From IMG/VR virus record IMGVR_UViG_3300006076_000003, positions 1 through 64,000 of that record: 64,000 nt of DNA. The stretch is one strand, 5' to 3'. Below are positions 41,820 through 50,889 of the stretch, one piece after another. Position 1 is the first letter of the stretch; every line of letters starts with the position of its first letter. Made by a program: the position numbers and the translations under genes. Below the pieces are notes generated by a model. The model was not told where the DNA came from and did no database searches. It worked only from the letters and a program-made list of their open reading frames with translations. The stretch is from a virus.

Positions 41820-42574
41820 ATAATGTAGAACAACGATTAGAACACCAATTAAAAAATGGTAGAGTAGAGTTAGCGAAAGCTACTCTACAAGAAAAATATA
41901 GCATTGAAACCAAAGATGCTTGGTTAGCTGAAATGCAAAAAGAGTATAATGAGATTTTTCCAGAATTCAGAGAACCAACTCAAGAAGAAATTGATGAACA
42001 ATACGAAAAAGTTAAAGATCAAATTGCAAAAGAAGATTTTGAACCAGAATTAATAAAAATTGACTATTCAGATGACCCAAACTACAAAACATTTGATGAA
42101 TGGTTAAGCGAGACAAAAGTTGTAAAAGAAGCAGTATTGGATGAAGAGGGAAATATTCTTGAACCTGAAGTTACAGAATTAGTTCGACCTTATGTTGAAC
42201 CAAAAGGTAAAATTGAAAAAGAAGTTGAATATTATATTGAACATTCTGAGCTATATAAAAACTTTTTAAAACAACAAAAGATTAAAAAACTAAATGAACT
42301 CAAAATAACATCCAACAGTGTAGCTTATGATGCAAATGGTAAAGCAATTGGTAATATGAGTGCAGTAGTTAGTTTGGCTAATGCTAAATTTAATGCCTCA
42401 CTAGCAAATGGTATAGCACCAGATGTGGCGTATAGAGTAATTTATAAAGATAAAAAGATAGGTTGGAAAAATGCTAATAATGATATTTCTATGGTACAAG
42501 TAGAAAGTATAGTTGAAGCACTTGAAAAATCTATGTATGAAATTGCTAAAGTTGTAGGTGTTGCTGAAAAATGA
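41816..42574 (+). CDS. Tail fibre assembly-like protein (DUF4376-like C-terminus)
   Basis: 252 residues. Glu/Lys-rich helical first part, then residues 165-250 (KKLNELKITSNSVAYDANGK, GNMSAVVSLANAKF and a final helix) resemble the DUF4376 domain found in fibre-assembly proteins next to fibre genes. Probably a chaperone or adaptor for the fibres encoded just upstream; not expected in the mature particle. Confidence 0.55.
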   Translation: MNNVEQRLEHQLKNGRVELAKATLQEKYSIETKDAWLAEMQKEYNEIFPEFREPTQEEIDEQYEKVKDQIAKEDFEPELIKIDYSDDPNYKTFDEWLSETKVVKEAVLDEEGNILEPEVTELVRPYVEPKGKIEKEVEYYIEHSELYKNFLKQQKIKKLNELKITSNSVAYDANGKAIGNMSAVVSLANAKFNASLANGIAPDVAYRVIYKDKKIGWKNANNDISMVQVESIVEALEKSMYEIAKVVGVAEK

Positions 42575-43023
42575 TTAGCATAGCATTTTATAAAGGAAAA
42601 GGTGATTGGACAGATAAACTAATTCGATGGTGGACTAAAAGTCCTTACAGTCATGTAGAATTAGTGATTGGTGACCCAAAAGATGGTGATTGGATAAGTA
42701 CAAGTCCAAGAACAATGAGACTTGAAAAAAGGCATATCAATTATAAACCTGAAAATTGGGACGTTATACAAATTAATGAAGAAATTTGTGACTTAAATGT
42801 ATATAGAGTGCAAAAACTATATATTAAATATAAACTTGTTTCTTATGACTGGTTCGGGATATTTTTTAGTCAAATAATACCACTCAATAAAGATAACAAA
42901 AATAAGTTATTTTGCAGTGAATGGGTGATGACTTGTTTATTAGTCAAAGACCCAAATAAGTACAGTCCTGGAGATGTCTACCAATACTGTAAAGACAAAA
43001 ATTATTTTAAAGGAAAATTATGA
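42571..43023 (+). CDS. Permuted NlpC/P60-like (YiiX-type) peptidase
   Basis: 150 residues. YSHVELVIG (H28) precedes LFCSEWV (C115), the circularly permuted order of YiiX-type papain-like enzymes. GKGDWTDKLIRWWTKSP at the start is typical of phage members. Such enzymes cut peptide or amide bonds in the cell wall or in lipids. It opens the lysis cassette, so wall degradation at entry or lysis is likely. Confidence 0.75.
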   Translation: MISIAFYKGKGDWTDKLIRWWTKSPYSHVELVIGDPKDGDWISTSPRTMRLEKRHINYKPENWDVIQINEEICDLNVYRVQKLYIKYKLVSYDWFGIFFSQIIPLNKDNKNKLFCSEWVMTCLLVKDPNKYSPGDVYQYCKDKNYFKGKL

Positions 43024-43310
43024 GAAATATTATTGATTTCTTTAAACAAACTGATAAACAAAAACATGCAGTATTTAGTTTTTTATTGACTTTAGCAACA
43101 TTTTTTATTCTTAATGTTTTTACAGTTTCAATTAATTACTCAGTAATATTTAGTTTTTTAGCTGTGTCATTAATTGGGTTTAGTAAAGAAATTTGGGATT
43201 ATTACGGATGGTTTAATCATAAAGGAACTGCTGATGTATACGATTTAATAGCAGATTTAATAGGTACTTTATTGGCTGAGTTAATTTTGATTATAACATT
43301 TGTTATCTAA
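43020..43310 (+). CDS. VanZ/DUF2279-like small membrane protein
   Basis: 96 residues with three hydrophobic helices. The motifs DKQKHAVFSF, GFSKEIWDYYG and YDLIADLIGTLLAE match small phage and bacterial membrane proteins of the VanZ/DUF2279 type. Sits in the lysis cassette and could be a holin-like or accessory protein. Confidence 0.65.
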   Translation: MRNIIDFFKQTDKQKHAVFSFLLTLATFFILNVFTVSINYSVIFSFLAVSLIGFSKEIWDYYGWFNHKGTADVYDLIADLIGTLLAELILIITFVI

Positions 43311-43323
43311 AAAGGAAAATATA

Positions 43324-43548
43324 ATGACAAAAGAACAACTTTTAAATAAAGAACGGTTAGAAGTTAATGAAAAACTTGAAAATCTAACCAAAAAATTGGA
43401 TTTTACAGATGCTAAAATCACTGAATTGATAAATATTTTTCGCGAAGCTAAGATTAAAAGACTTTTAACTTGCCCAGAAAAAGTTGAAGATTTAGAGCAA
43501 CGTGTTAAAGCTTTGGAAGAAAGATTATTGAATGGAACAAACACTTAG
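43324..43548 (+). CDS. Small coiled-coil protein in the lysis cassette
   Basis: 74 residues from the ATG at 43324 with AAAAGGAAAA before it. One long charged coiled coil (NEKLENLTKKLDFTDAKI), no membrane segment. Overlaps the following gene by 17 bases. Confidence 0.6.
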   Translation: MTKEQLLNKERLEVNEKLENLTKKLDFTDAKITELINIFREAKIKRLLTCPEKVEDLEQRVKALEERLLNGTNT

Positions 43549-43822
43549 TTATGATGCTTTATTCTACATAGGAAGTTCTGTTATTACTTTGGTAATGGCA
43601 GCTACCTATGTAAAATTCAAACAGCAAGATTTAGACGAAAAAGTTAAACAAAATTCTAAGAACTTAGCAGAGTTAACAACCTTTATGCAAAATAAAAGAC
43701 CTATGTTAGACCATTTTAACAAGATAGAAAATGCTTTTGGTAAAAAGATTGATGAACATTCTAATGGAATAACAACTCTCAAAGAAAAAATATCCCAAAC
43801 AATATCTTACAAAGAAGTCTAA
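43532..43822 (+). CDS. Membrane-anchored coiled-coil protein, cut short by TAA
   Basis: 96 residues. An N-terminal membrane helix (LFYIGSSVITLVMAATYV) followed by a coiled coil; the outline fits a spanin or holin partner. It ends at TAA 43820-43822, but the same frame stays open for another 37 codons (to 43936) that continue the coiled coil, and the next gene's start overlaps the end of that extension by 11 bases. Confidence 0.65.
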   Translation: MEQTLSYDALFYIGSSVITLVMAATYVKFKQQDLDEKVKQNSKNLAELTTFMQNKRPMLDHFNKIENAFGKKIDEHSNGITTLKEKISQTISYKEV

Positions 43823-43936
43823 GAAGATTTTGTTAAAAGGAATGAACTTCAATTACACCTTGAAAAGATTGAAGTTGAATATAAAGCTCTCGGTAGATAT
43901 ATAAAACGACTTGAAAGGATGCTAAATGACAGCTAA
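43823..43936 (+). pseudogene. In-frame tail after the TAA stop
   Basis: 37 codons reading EDFVKRNELQLHLEKIEVEY, then KALGRYIKRLERMLNDS, ending at TAA 43934-43936. The residues extend the coiled coil of the gene before it. The DFVKRNEL-type start of this piece is common in phage one-pass membrane proteins of this class. Probably lost through a CAA-to-TAA or similar change. Confidence 0.6.
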
Positions 43937-44129
43937 AGAAAAGTCCAAACAACGCAGTATATTCTTTTGGGTAAGTGTTAGTTATATACTTTTAATGACA
44001 ACTGTATTATTTATCTTTCAAATTTTAGATTATAAGGTAAATGATTTTCTTCCTATATTTGCTAATACAACAGCGTTCTTGGGAAGTTTAGGTATAACTA
44101 ACTATTTAACAACTCCAAAGGATACATAA
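43926..44129 (+). CDS. Holin-like protein, two membrane helices
   Basis: 67 residues: basic N-terminus (MTAKEKSKQRS), helix IFFWVSVSYILLMTTVLFIF, a short loop and a second hydrophobic stretch PIFANTTAFLGSLGI. Size, topology and location just upstream of spanin-like and lysozyme genes suit a class II holin. Confidence 0.65.
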   Translation: MTAKEKSKQRSIFFWVSVSYILLMTTVLFIFQILDYKVNDFLPIFANTTAFLGSLGITNYLTTPKDT

Positions 44130-44407
44130 TGCACAACTTTGATATGAATGGTGATGACAGAATTACTATTTTTGATTTATTGAAGTGGTTGTGGTTTGAA
44201 ATTAGACACGGAAATTTTTTCGTAATTTCTTTTATTTTATTCTTAGTTTATTATTTTGGTATTCCATTTTATAAACAAATTACAACCAAACAAGTAAAAA
44301 TAGAACAGAACACTAAAAAACTTCAAGAAGAACTTGATCAATTAAAAGATAAAATGGTAAATATGCAGAATAGGAGGTACGGAGTTGTTGGAACTACTAC
44401 TTTCTAG
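44129..44407 (+). CDS. Membrane protein with EF-hand loop and coiled coil (spanin-like)
   Basis: 92 residues. Residues 5-16 (DMNGDDRITIFD) fit a calcium-binding EF-hand or dockerin loop. Then comes one membrane helix (FFVISFILFLVYYFG) and a coiled coil (KIEQNTKKLQEELDQLKDKM), as in inner-membrane spanins. The EF-hand would face the cytoplasm if the tail is periplasmic. Confidence 0.65.
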   Translation: MHNFDMNGDDRITIFDLLKWLWFEIRHGNFFVISFILFLVYYFGIPFYKQITTKQVKIEQNTKKLQEELDQLKDKMVNMQNRRYGVVGTTTF

Positions 44408-44708
44408 TATAATTTTATTTGGTGGTGGATATGCTTATAGATTTTATACAGAACCAAAAGTTGAGTGTAAATCTATAAAATTCGATTATCCAAAGTATTT
44501 AACAAAAAGAGAACATGCTCAAACAGATTGTTTTGAAGGTTTTGATGCAGGACAGATAAATATATGTAAAATACCTTATCCAAGAGCAATTGTAAATTTA
44601 AAAGAGTATGAATCTGGTGTTCAAGAATGTAATCAATTAAGAGTCTATCTACGTTCTTGTGTAAACACAATTGATAAGTATAATAAAAATAAGGAAATAT
44701 TAAAATGA
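44385..44708 (+). CDS. Spanin-partner-like protein with N-terminal membrane segment
   Basis: 107 residues from a TTG at 44385 (a second TTG follows directly); AGGAGG at 44372-44377 gives strong support. N-terminal hydrophobic stretch LLSSIILFGGGYAYRFY, then a periplasmic part with five Cys that may form disulfides. It starts inside the end of the preceding gene, as overlapping spanin genes often do. No lipobox is evident. Confidence 0.6.
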   Translation: MLELLLSSIILFGGGYAYRFYTEPKVECKSIKFDYPKYLTKREHAQTDCFEGFDAGQINICKIPYPRAIVNLKEYESGVQECNQLRVYLRSCVNTIDKYNKNKEILK

Positions 44709-45100
44709 ATATGATTAACTCTATTAAAATTGAAGAAGGTTTTAGTGGTTTACCATACGATGATACTGAAGGTATTTTAACAATTGGGTATGGGACTAAA
44801 TTACCACTAACAGAAATAGAAGGTGAGATGCTATTAAGGCATCGCCTATCAATTATAGAAGCAAGTTTATCTACAAGACAACCTATATATAATACTTTAC
44901 CTGAAGAAGCAAAGGAAGTGCTACTTAGTATGGCCTATCAACTAGGTGTTAATGGTGTATTAAAGTTTAAGCGTATGTGGAAAAATTTAAAAAATTATGA
45001 TTATGAAGCTGCAGCATATGAAATGTTAGATAGCAAGTGGGCTATACAAACACCAAATAGAGCTAATAGATTAGCAGATAGAATGCGAAATGTGGTATAA
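44705..45100 (+). CDS. T4-type lysozyme (GH24 muramidase)
   Basis: 131 residues. E11, D20 and T26 (EEGFSGLPYDDTEGILTIGY) align exactly with the T4 lysozyme catalytic triad. Later ALxxxAYQLGVNGVLKFKRMW and ANRLADRMRNVV match the family's C-terminal lobe. No signal peptide, so it needs a holin. Slightly shorter than T4 lysozyme (164). N4 encodes its muramidase at the same relative place, between tail and portal genes. Confidence 0.92.
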   Translation: MNMINSIKIEEGFSGLPYDDTEGILTIGYGTKLPLTEIEGEMLLRHRLSIIEASLSTRQPIYNTLPEEAKEVLLSMAYQLGVNGVLKFKRMWKNLKNYDYEAAAYEMLDSKWAIQTPNRANRLADRMRNVV

Positions 45101-45101
45101 T
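45093..45101 (+). promoter_or_regulatory. Extended -10 promoter before the portal gene
   Basis: TGGTATAAT at the end of the lysozyme gene, 30 bases before the portal start; a perfect TGnTATAAT box with no clear -35. Confidence 0.5.
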
Positions 45102-45130
45102 GCAAAAAACTATTGTAAAGAGAATGTTAA

Positions 45131-47101
45131 ATGCAAATAAATAAAAATCAAATATTAACATCCTTAAAAGCCGATTTAGCTAATTCTAAAACATTTCATG
45201 ATGAATGGAGAATTAAGGTTGATAAGTATAAACGTGAAACTTATGCTAAACCGTATGGAAATGAGAGAAAAGGTAAATCACGTATTGTAAGTGCTGATAT
45301 AAAAAGGCAACTTGAAAGTATGATACCTTCTATCATTGATCCATTTGTATCATCACCAGAAGTATTTAAATGCTATCCAGTTACTTTTGAAGACACAGAA
45401 GCAGCAAGGCAAAATGAATTATTGCTAAACACACAATTCGTTAGGAAATTTAATCGATACAACTTCATTAATAAAGCTTGTAGAGTACTTGCTACTGAAG
45501 GTACAGTAGTTATACAAACTGGTTGGGAAACTGTTGAAAAACAAGTTAAAGATATTGTTGAAATTATTGAAGTTTTGCCTGATGGTACTGAATATATTAC
45601 TGAAAAAGAAGTGATGCGTACTGTCAAAGTAAAAAATCAACCAACAGCAATAATTCGCAGAAATGAAGATATATTCTTTGATCCTACTGCAATGGATGAA
45701 CAGGATAAAATGCAATTTGTTATTGTACGCTATGAAGCAGATTACAGCACATTGAAAAAAGAAGGAAAGTATAAAAATTTAGAAAAAGCATTTATGCCTG
45801 ATCCTAATTGGGATGGTAGTTATATACCTGAAGATACAACATATTTTAAATTTAAAGATAAAGCAAGAAAAAAAGCAGTTGTGTATGAATACTGGGGTAA
45901 GTACGATATTAACAATGATGGTATTGTAGAGAATATTGTTTGTACTTGGATTGGTGATACAATCATTAGATTAGAAGATAATCCATATCCAAATGGTGAA
46001 TTACCATTTATTATTGTACCATTTAGCACTATACCATTTCAATTGCCTGGTGAAGCTTTAGCAGAAAATATAGGCGATAATCAAAAAGTTAAAACAGCAT
46101 TGATTAGAGGTACAATTGACAATCTTGCTGCAAGTAACAATGGACAAATTGGTATTAGACAAGGTGCTTTAAACCCAATTAATAAAAAAAGATTTTTAAG
46201 TGGTGATAATTTTGAATATGCTGGTACAGTAAACGACTTTTGGCAAGGTAACTATAATCAAATACCAAGTAGTGTATTTAATGTTATGTCATTGATGAAT
46301 GCTGAGATTGAAAGTCAAACAGGGGTACGTTCTGCTGGAGCATTAGCTGGTAATGGTGCTTTAGGTGAAACAGCAACAGCAGCAAAAGGAGCAATGGATG
46401 TTTATGCTATGCGAACATTAAATATTGTTCGTAATATTGCAGAAAATTTAATGAAACCACTTGCACGTAAATGGATGGCTTACAACTCTGAATTTTTAGA
46501 ACCAGAAGAGGTTGTTAGAGTAACAAATAGTCAATTTGTACCTGTAAGGCGTGATGACTTATCTGGTAGAGTTGATATTGATATAACAATTAATACAGCA
46601 GAAGATAATGCTGCACGTAGACAAGAACTGTCATTCTTATTGCAAACACTTGGTAATACTATCCCATTTGAAATGACACAGCAAATACTTGCAGAAATTG
46701 TTAAACTTAGTAAAAATCCTAAATTAGAAAAAGAAATAAAAGAATTTCAACCACCTAAAGATCCATTACAAGACGCTCTTAAACAATTAGAAATAACAAA
46801 AATACAATTAGAAAATGAACGATTAAAAGCTGAAATAGCAGATAAATATGCAAGAGTAGATGAAAATAAAGTAGATGTAGAATTAAAATTACGCAAAGCA
46901 GAAGTAGAAGCTGCTAAAGCAAGAAAACTTAATAAAGATGCTGATAAAACTGAATTAGATGTTATAGATAAAAATTATGGTTTTAAAGCACAATTTGAAG
47001 CAGAAGAAAAAGAAAGAGAAAGACAACACCAAGTTGAAATGGCTAAGATTCAGGCTATGCTTGGTGGACCAAATGAACAAATAGGAGTAACAGAAAAATG
47101 A
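45131..47101 (+). CDS. Portal protein (N4 gp59-like)
   Basis: 656 residues. ILTSLKADLANSKTFHDEWR at the start, RIVSADIKRQLESMIPSIID, GELPFIIVPFSTIPFQLPGE, the QTGVRSAGALAGNGALGETA stretch and a C-terminal coiled coil (residues 545-640) match large podovirus portals. Forms the dodecameric channel at the capsid vertex. Predicted to bind the adaptor and TerL. YDINNDGIVENIV looks like an EF-hand-type loop, probably incidental. Confidence 0.85.
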   Translation: MQINKNQILTSLKADLANSKTFHDEWRIKVDKYKRETYAKPYGNERKGKSRIVSADIKRQLESMIPSIIDPFVSSPEVFKCYPVTFEDTEAARQNELLLNTQFVRKFNRYNFINKACRVLATEGTVVIQTGWETVEKQVKDIVEIIEVLPDGTEYITEKEVMRTVKVKNQPTAIIRRNEDIFFDPTAMDEQDKMQFVIVRYEADYSTLKKEGKYKNLEKAFMPDPNWDGSYIPEDTTYFKFKDKARKKAVVYEYWGKYDINNDGIVENIVCTWIGDTIIRLEDNPYPNGELPFIIVPFSTIPFQLPGEALAENIGDNQKVKTALIRGTIDNLAASNNGQIGIRQGALNPINKKRFLSGDNFEYAGTVNDFWQGNYNQIPSSVFNVMSLMNAEIESQTGVRSAGALAGNGALGETATAAKGAMDVYAMRTLNIVRNIAENLMKPLARKWMAYNSEFLEPEEVVRVTNSQFVPVRRDDLSGRVDIDITINTAEDNAARRQELSFLLQTLGNTIPFEMTQQILAEIVKLSKNPKLEKEIKEFQPPKDPLQDALKQLEITKIQLENERLKAEIADKYARVDENKVDVELKLRKAEVEAAKARKLNKDADKTELDVIDKNYGFKAQFEAEEKERERQHQVEMAKIQAMLGGPNEQIGVTEK

Positions 47102-47490
47102 ATCCATACTTAGACCCAAATACAACAATAGTTGAAGCTGCCACTAATCAGGAGCTTGGTAAAAATTATAGAATGGCTAAAGAACGCCAATTAGGTGCTA
47201 AACAATATAGAGATGCTTTAGCTCAAAAAGCAATTGCAGCTCAACAAGCAGAACAACAACAACTAGCTCAACAGTCAGCATTTGCACAACAACAGCAGCA
47301 GCAACCACAACAACCTGTTGGTATAGGACATGTATCACAAGAAGCCATTCAAAAGTGGATTGATGAACAGATTGCTAAAGGTGTACCAATTCAAACTATT
47401 AAACAGCAATTAGCTCAAATATTAGGGCAAGCTGATGGTACTGCACAGGTGAACCCACAATCAGCATCAGCATTTAGTCAGACTGTTTAA
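47098..47490 (+). CDS. Gln-rich hypothetical structural protein
   Basis: 130 residues with a low-complexity Gln/Ala stretch (AAQQAEQQQLAQQSAFAQQQ) flanked by helices. Four-base overlap with the portal. Possibly a head or scaffold-related component; no family recognised. Confidence 0.6.
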   Translation: MNPYLDPNTTIVEAATNQELGKNYRMAKERQLGAKQYRDALAQKAIAAQQAEQQQLAQQSAFAQQQQQQPQQPVGIGHVSQEAIQKWIDEQIAKGVPIQTIKQQLAQILGQADGTAQVNPQSASAFSQTV

Positions 47491-47497
47491 GTATCTA

Positions 47498-47531
47498 TTA
47501 AGCTTTAGGAAGATAAAATTCCTTAAGCTTA
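47498..47531 (+). terminator. Hairpin between portal and scaffold genes
   Basis: TTAAGCTTTAGGAA and TTCCTTAAGCTTA pair around GATAAAA with one mismatch. No T-run follows; likely an attenuator or RNA processing site that separates portal from capsid expression. Confidence 0.55.
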
Positions 47532-47562
47532 CTTTAAAGCTAAATAATTATAAAGGAATCGA

Positions 47563-47877
47563 ATGAATTCGAATAACCAAAACATATCACTTAATGCAGA
47601 GTTAGAAACAACTTCAAATGAGTATTGGGTAGAGCAATATGAAGCTCTTCAAAGACTTAAAGAAAATCCTGATTTTCAAAAAGTAATTTTAGAAGGTTAC
47701 TTTAAAGATAAAGCTATTGCAAGTACAAGTATGTTAGCAACAGAATATGTTCGTCAAACAGGTACTCGTGGAGTAGTTGTGGAAGAACTTATTGCTATTA
47801 GCCATCTTGAGAATAGATTTCATACTATTGAAAATCTTGGTGCTCCTGTTGAAGAAGAAGAATTAGAGGAAGCATAA
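47563..47877 (+). CDS. Small conserved-type structural protein
   Basis: 104 residues, helical, acidic tail (EEEELEEA). ENPDFQKVILEGYFKDKAIA followed by ASTSMLATEY resembles small proteins encoded before scaffolds in podoviruses. AAGGAATCG precedes the ATG. Confidence 0.6.
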   Translation: MNSNNQNISLNAELETTSNEYWVEQYEALQRLKENPDFQKVILEGYFKDKAIASTSMLATEYVRQTGTRGVVVEELIAISHLENRFHTIENLGAPVEEEELEEA

Positions 47878-47878
47878 T

Positions 47879-49078
47879 ATGCCAAATACTATTACTGAAG
47901 ATGAACTCTATGATATGAGTGATGAAGAATTAGAAGCTTTAAGAAAACAAACGGCAGAACAAGAAGTTGATGTTGAACCATCTACAGAAGTTCAGCCTGA
48001 ACCTTCTGCTGATGAGCAAGGAGAAGTTGTTCAACAAGAAAGTGTGGAAGAAAACAATGTTGATTTGGAACAACCTATTGAAAATGAGGATTCCAAAGAA
48101 ACTATTGAAACTGACAATCCTACACAGGAATTAGAAAATAAAATTGATGAACAACAAAAAGAACCTGTTGAACAGACTCAGGAACAAGAAGAACAACCTG
48201 AAAAATCTGAACAACAATTAAGTTCAAAACGAAAATTTAAAGCTGTCGGTAAAGAATTTGAATTTACTGATGATGAGATACTGCAACAATTTCCAACAGT
48301 ATTTGCTCAAGCCATGGATTATAGGCGTAAAACACAAGCTATTGCTCCTTGGCGTAAGACAATAGATGCTATTGAAACTGCAGGATTAAGTCACGATGAT
48401 ATTAATTTAGCTATCGATGTTTTAAAAGGTAATAAAGACGCAATTACTGAAGTGCTTAAAAAACATGAGATTGATACAATGGCTATTGATCCAGATACAC
48501 ATCAAGGGTATAAACCAAATGATTATGGTAGAGATCCATCAGTAATTGAAGTTGAAAACACTATTAAAGAATTATCTGAAGATCCTGACTTTATGAAAAC
48601 TGAAAAAGTTTTAGGACAAGAGTGGGATGATAAATCAATGCAAGAAATTTATCAAAATCCAGAGTATATCAGATACATTCATGAAGATATTAAAAATGGT
48701 GTTTATGATAGACTTGCTCCTGAGGCACAAAAGTTAAAAGTTTTTGATGGTGGTAGAAAATCTGATATAGAATACTATCAAGAAGCTGTACGACTAGATG
48801 CACTACGTGCTCAAGAACAACAATTAAAAATAACTGCTGAAGAATCTATTCGTAAGCAAGAAGAGGCTCAAAGAGCTGAACAAGAGCGTATAGCAAAAAT
48901 TAAAGCAGCTGAAGAAGCACGTAGAAGAGAGCAAGAATTGGATGAAAAACGTAAGGCTGCTACTATTAATACACAAGCAAGTAATGGTAGTAAAGTTACA
49001 GATTACTTAGATGCTTTAGATGATGATGAAGGCTTTAAAGCATTCTATGCTAAAGCAATGGGTATTAACTTAGAATAA
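47879..49078 (+). CDS. Scaffolding protein
   Basis: 399 residues, highly acidic and Gln-rich N-terminal third, central helical region, and a charged coiled coil (AEESIRKQEEAQRAEQERIA) near the end. Composition and the place directly before the major capsid gene are typical of internal scaffolds, which guide capsid assembly and then leave the head. Confidence 0.75.
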   Translation: MPNTITEDELYDMSDEELEALRKQTAEQEVDVEPSTEVQPEPSADEQGEVVQQESVEENNVDLEQPIENEDSKETIETDNPTQELENKIDEQQKEPVEQTQEQEEQPEKSEQQLSSKRKFKAVGKEFEFTDDEILQQFPTVFAQAMDYRRKTQAIAPWRKTIDAIETAGLSHDDINLAIDVLKGNKDAITEVLKKHEIDTMAIDPDTHQGYKPNDYGRDPSVIEVENTIKELSEDPDFMKTEKVLGQEWDDKSMQEIYQNPEYIRYIHEDIKNGVYDRLAPEAQKLKVFDGGRKSDIEYYQEAVRLDALRAQEQQLKITAEESIRKQEEAQRAEQERIAKIKAAEEARRREQELDEKRKAATINTQASNGSKVTDYLDALDDDEGFKAFYAKAMGINLE

Positions 49079-49098
49079 AATAATAAAGGTAAACCACA

Positions 49099-50310
49099 AT
49101 GGCAACAAATATTTATGGTAATGGTACAAACTCAAGTCCTGGAGAAAACGTCAATAAGCACTATTATGACCGTGCTGGAATTGAAGCAGCAAATGCTGTA
49201 TCTGTATACTCTCAATTTATTGATAGAAAATCTATCCCACAAAAAACTGGTAAGGTTTTTAAAATTAGTAAATGGCAAAAACTATACGATTTAGCAACAA
49301 ATGATCCTGATTTTCAAAAGAAAGGATACCTTGGTAAACGTGATTTAGCAACAGTATCTGCTAAACTTGCTCAAACTGATGGAACTGGTGCAGCACTTAC
49401 AGAAGGTGTTGGAGCTATTAATCAAGTAACACCAACTAAAGTAACAGTTGAAACTGAACTTGCACGTTATGGTTATATGATTAAGTACTCTGATGAAATT
49501 GAACTTTTTTACAACGATGATATTCAAATCAAATATCGTGAGGCACTTGGTGATTTAATGAACCAAACTTATGAAGATTTGATTCAAACAGATATGCTAA
49601 ATGGTGCTGGTGTTGTAATTAATGCTGGTGGTGATATCACTAAAGATCAAATTGGTGATGGTATTGGTACTGATGATTCAGGTGCAGAAGCTTATAAAGT
49701 AAGTTTTGACTTAATCCGTAAAGGTGTTAAAGCACTTGTTAGAAATAGAGCACAACGTAATACTGAGATGGTAACAGGTTCTACAAAAATTGGTACTAAA
49801 CCAATTAATAAAGCATTCTATGCTATCGTTGGACCAGAAGTAAAATATGACCTTGAAACAATTACACGTGGTTCAAATGCTGCAGAAGAATTTGCTTATA
49901 TCCCTGCTTATACTTATGCTTTTGCTGGTAACCTTGCACAAGGTGAAATTGGTTCTATGCACGATGTAAGATTTATTGAATCTGAGGGTGCTATGGTTGA
50001 AACTGGTGCTGGTGCTGAAGTGCCAGATGGATATGCAGGACAATTAGCATTTACGGGTGCTGCTTCTGGCGATGATGGTACTCGTGGACACTTTGATATT
50101 TTCCCAATCCTTTTTCCAACTAAAGGTGCATTTGCTTCATTAAGTTTAAAAGGTAAAGGTAAAATTACATTCCATTCTGGGGCTCCTGAAGATACAAACT
50201 TAATTAACCCACATGGAACTGAAGGTTTCTTTAGTGCTAATATGTTCTATGCTGGTCTTGTATTACAACCAGAACGTCTTCTTAGAATTAACGTAGTAGC
50301 AACTGCTTAA
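49099..50310 (+). CDS. Major capsid protein (N4 gp56 family)
   Basis: 403 residues. The start VNKHYYDRAGIEAANAVSVY and IPQKTGKVFKISKW, followed by LTEGVGAINQVTPTKVTVET, LARYGYMIKYSDEIELF and FYAIVGPEVKYDLE, are characteristic of the N4 gp56 capsid family (HK97 fold). AAAGGTAAACCACA precedes the ATG. Followed by a hairpin terminator, as expected for the most expressed late gene. Confidence 0.92.
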   Translation: MATNIYGNGTNSSPGENVNKHYYDRAGIEAANAVSVYSQFIDRKSIPQKTGKVFKISKWQKLYDLATNDPDFQKKGYLGKRDLATVSAKLAQTDGTGAALTEGVGAINQVTPTKVTVETELARYGYMIKYSDEIELFYNDDIQIKYREALGDLMNQTYEDLIQTDMLNGAGVVINAGGDITKDQIGDGIGTDDSGAEAYKVSFDLIRKGVKALVRNRAQRNTEMVTGSTKIGTKPINKAFYAIVGPEVKYDLETITRGSNAAEEFAYIPAYTYAFAGNLAQGEIGSMHDVRFIESEGAMVETGAGAEVPDGYAGQLAFTGAASGDDGTRGHFDIFPILFPTKGAFASLSLKGKGKITFHSGAPEDTNLINPHGTEGFFSANMFYAGLVLQPERLLRINVVATA

Positions 50311-50317
50311 TTTATTT

Positions 50318-50343
50318 AACTATCCAACTATTGTTGGGTAGTT
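50318..50343 (+). terminator. Terminator-like hairpin after the capsid gene
   Basis: AACTATCCAAC and GTTGGGTAGTT pair around TATT with one G-T pair. AT-rich sequence follows but without a continuous T-run. Confidence 0.55.
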
Positions 50344-50386
50344 ATACTGCATTATATATCTATTTGTATATTTAAAAAATTTTATG

Positions 50387-50392
50387 TATAAT
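50387..50392 (+). promoter_or_regulatory. -10 element after the capsid gene
   Basis: TATAAT in ATGTATAATACTCACAA, 33 bases before the ATG at 50425, just behind the capsid terminator; restarts transcription for the downstream genes. Confidence 0.5.
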
Positions 50393-50424
50393 ACTCACAA
50401 TACAAAAACAATAAAGGAAAATTA

Positions 50425-50889
50425 ATGGTCACTTTTGAAGAATTAAAAGGTATAGCCGACTCTATGGGAATTTCTTATAGCCCAAATATTAAATTTGAAA
50501 CACTCTGTAAGAGAGTAGAAGATGCACAAGGTTTTGCTTTTGAAGATGATGAAGCACAAACTGAAAATGAAAATTTAACAGAAGATACAGTAGAAAAGCC
50601 TAAAAAAGCTAAAAAAACAGTGCAAGAAATTATCAAAGAAAATGAACGTAAAAATAAGCAAACAAAAATTGTAAGAATTACAATGGTTGATAAAAGAGAA
50701 GCAAGCACTGCAACTAACGCATTCTTCTCTAATGGTAATATTCAAATGGATATTCCATTAGATACTTTTGTCGAAATGCCTGTTGTTCTTATTAAACAAG
50801 CAGAAGATGCAAAAGCAGTTATTCATGTTAAAGTTGGTGATAAAACTCAGAAAAAATTAGTTAAAAAATACGTTGTAGAATACAAATAA
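50425..50889 (+). CDS. Virion-associated hypothetical protein
   Basis: 154 residues. N-terminal helix pair (VTFEELKGIADSMGISYS), a Lys/Glu-rich linker, and a beta-rich C-terminal domain (KIVRITMVDKREASTATNAF). The N-terminal part resembles LEM/SAP-like helix-extended-helix pieces in head-tail proteins. A late gene directly after the capsid. Confidence 0.6.
   Translation: MVTFEELKGIADSMGISYSPNIKFETLCKRVEDAQGFAFEDDEAQTENENLTEDTVEKPKKAKKTVQEIIKENERKNKQTKIVRITMVDKREASTATNAFFSNGNIQMDIPLDTFVEMPVVLIKQAEDAKAVIHVKVGDKTQKKLVKKYVVEYK

Noticed and set aside
43820-43822. Reassigned TAA codon
   Set aside because: TAA ends most other genes in the window at sensible places, so a changed genetic code does not fit.
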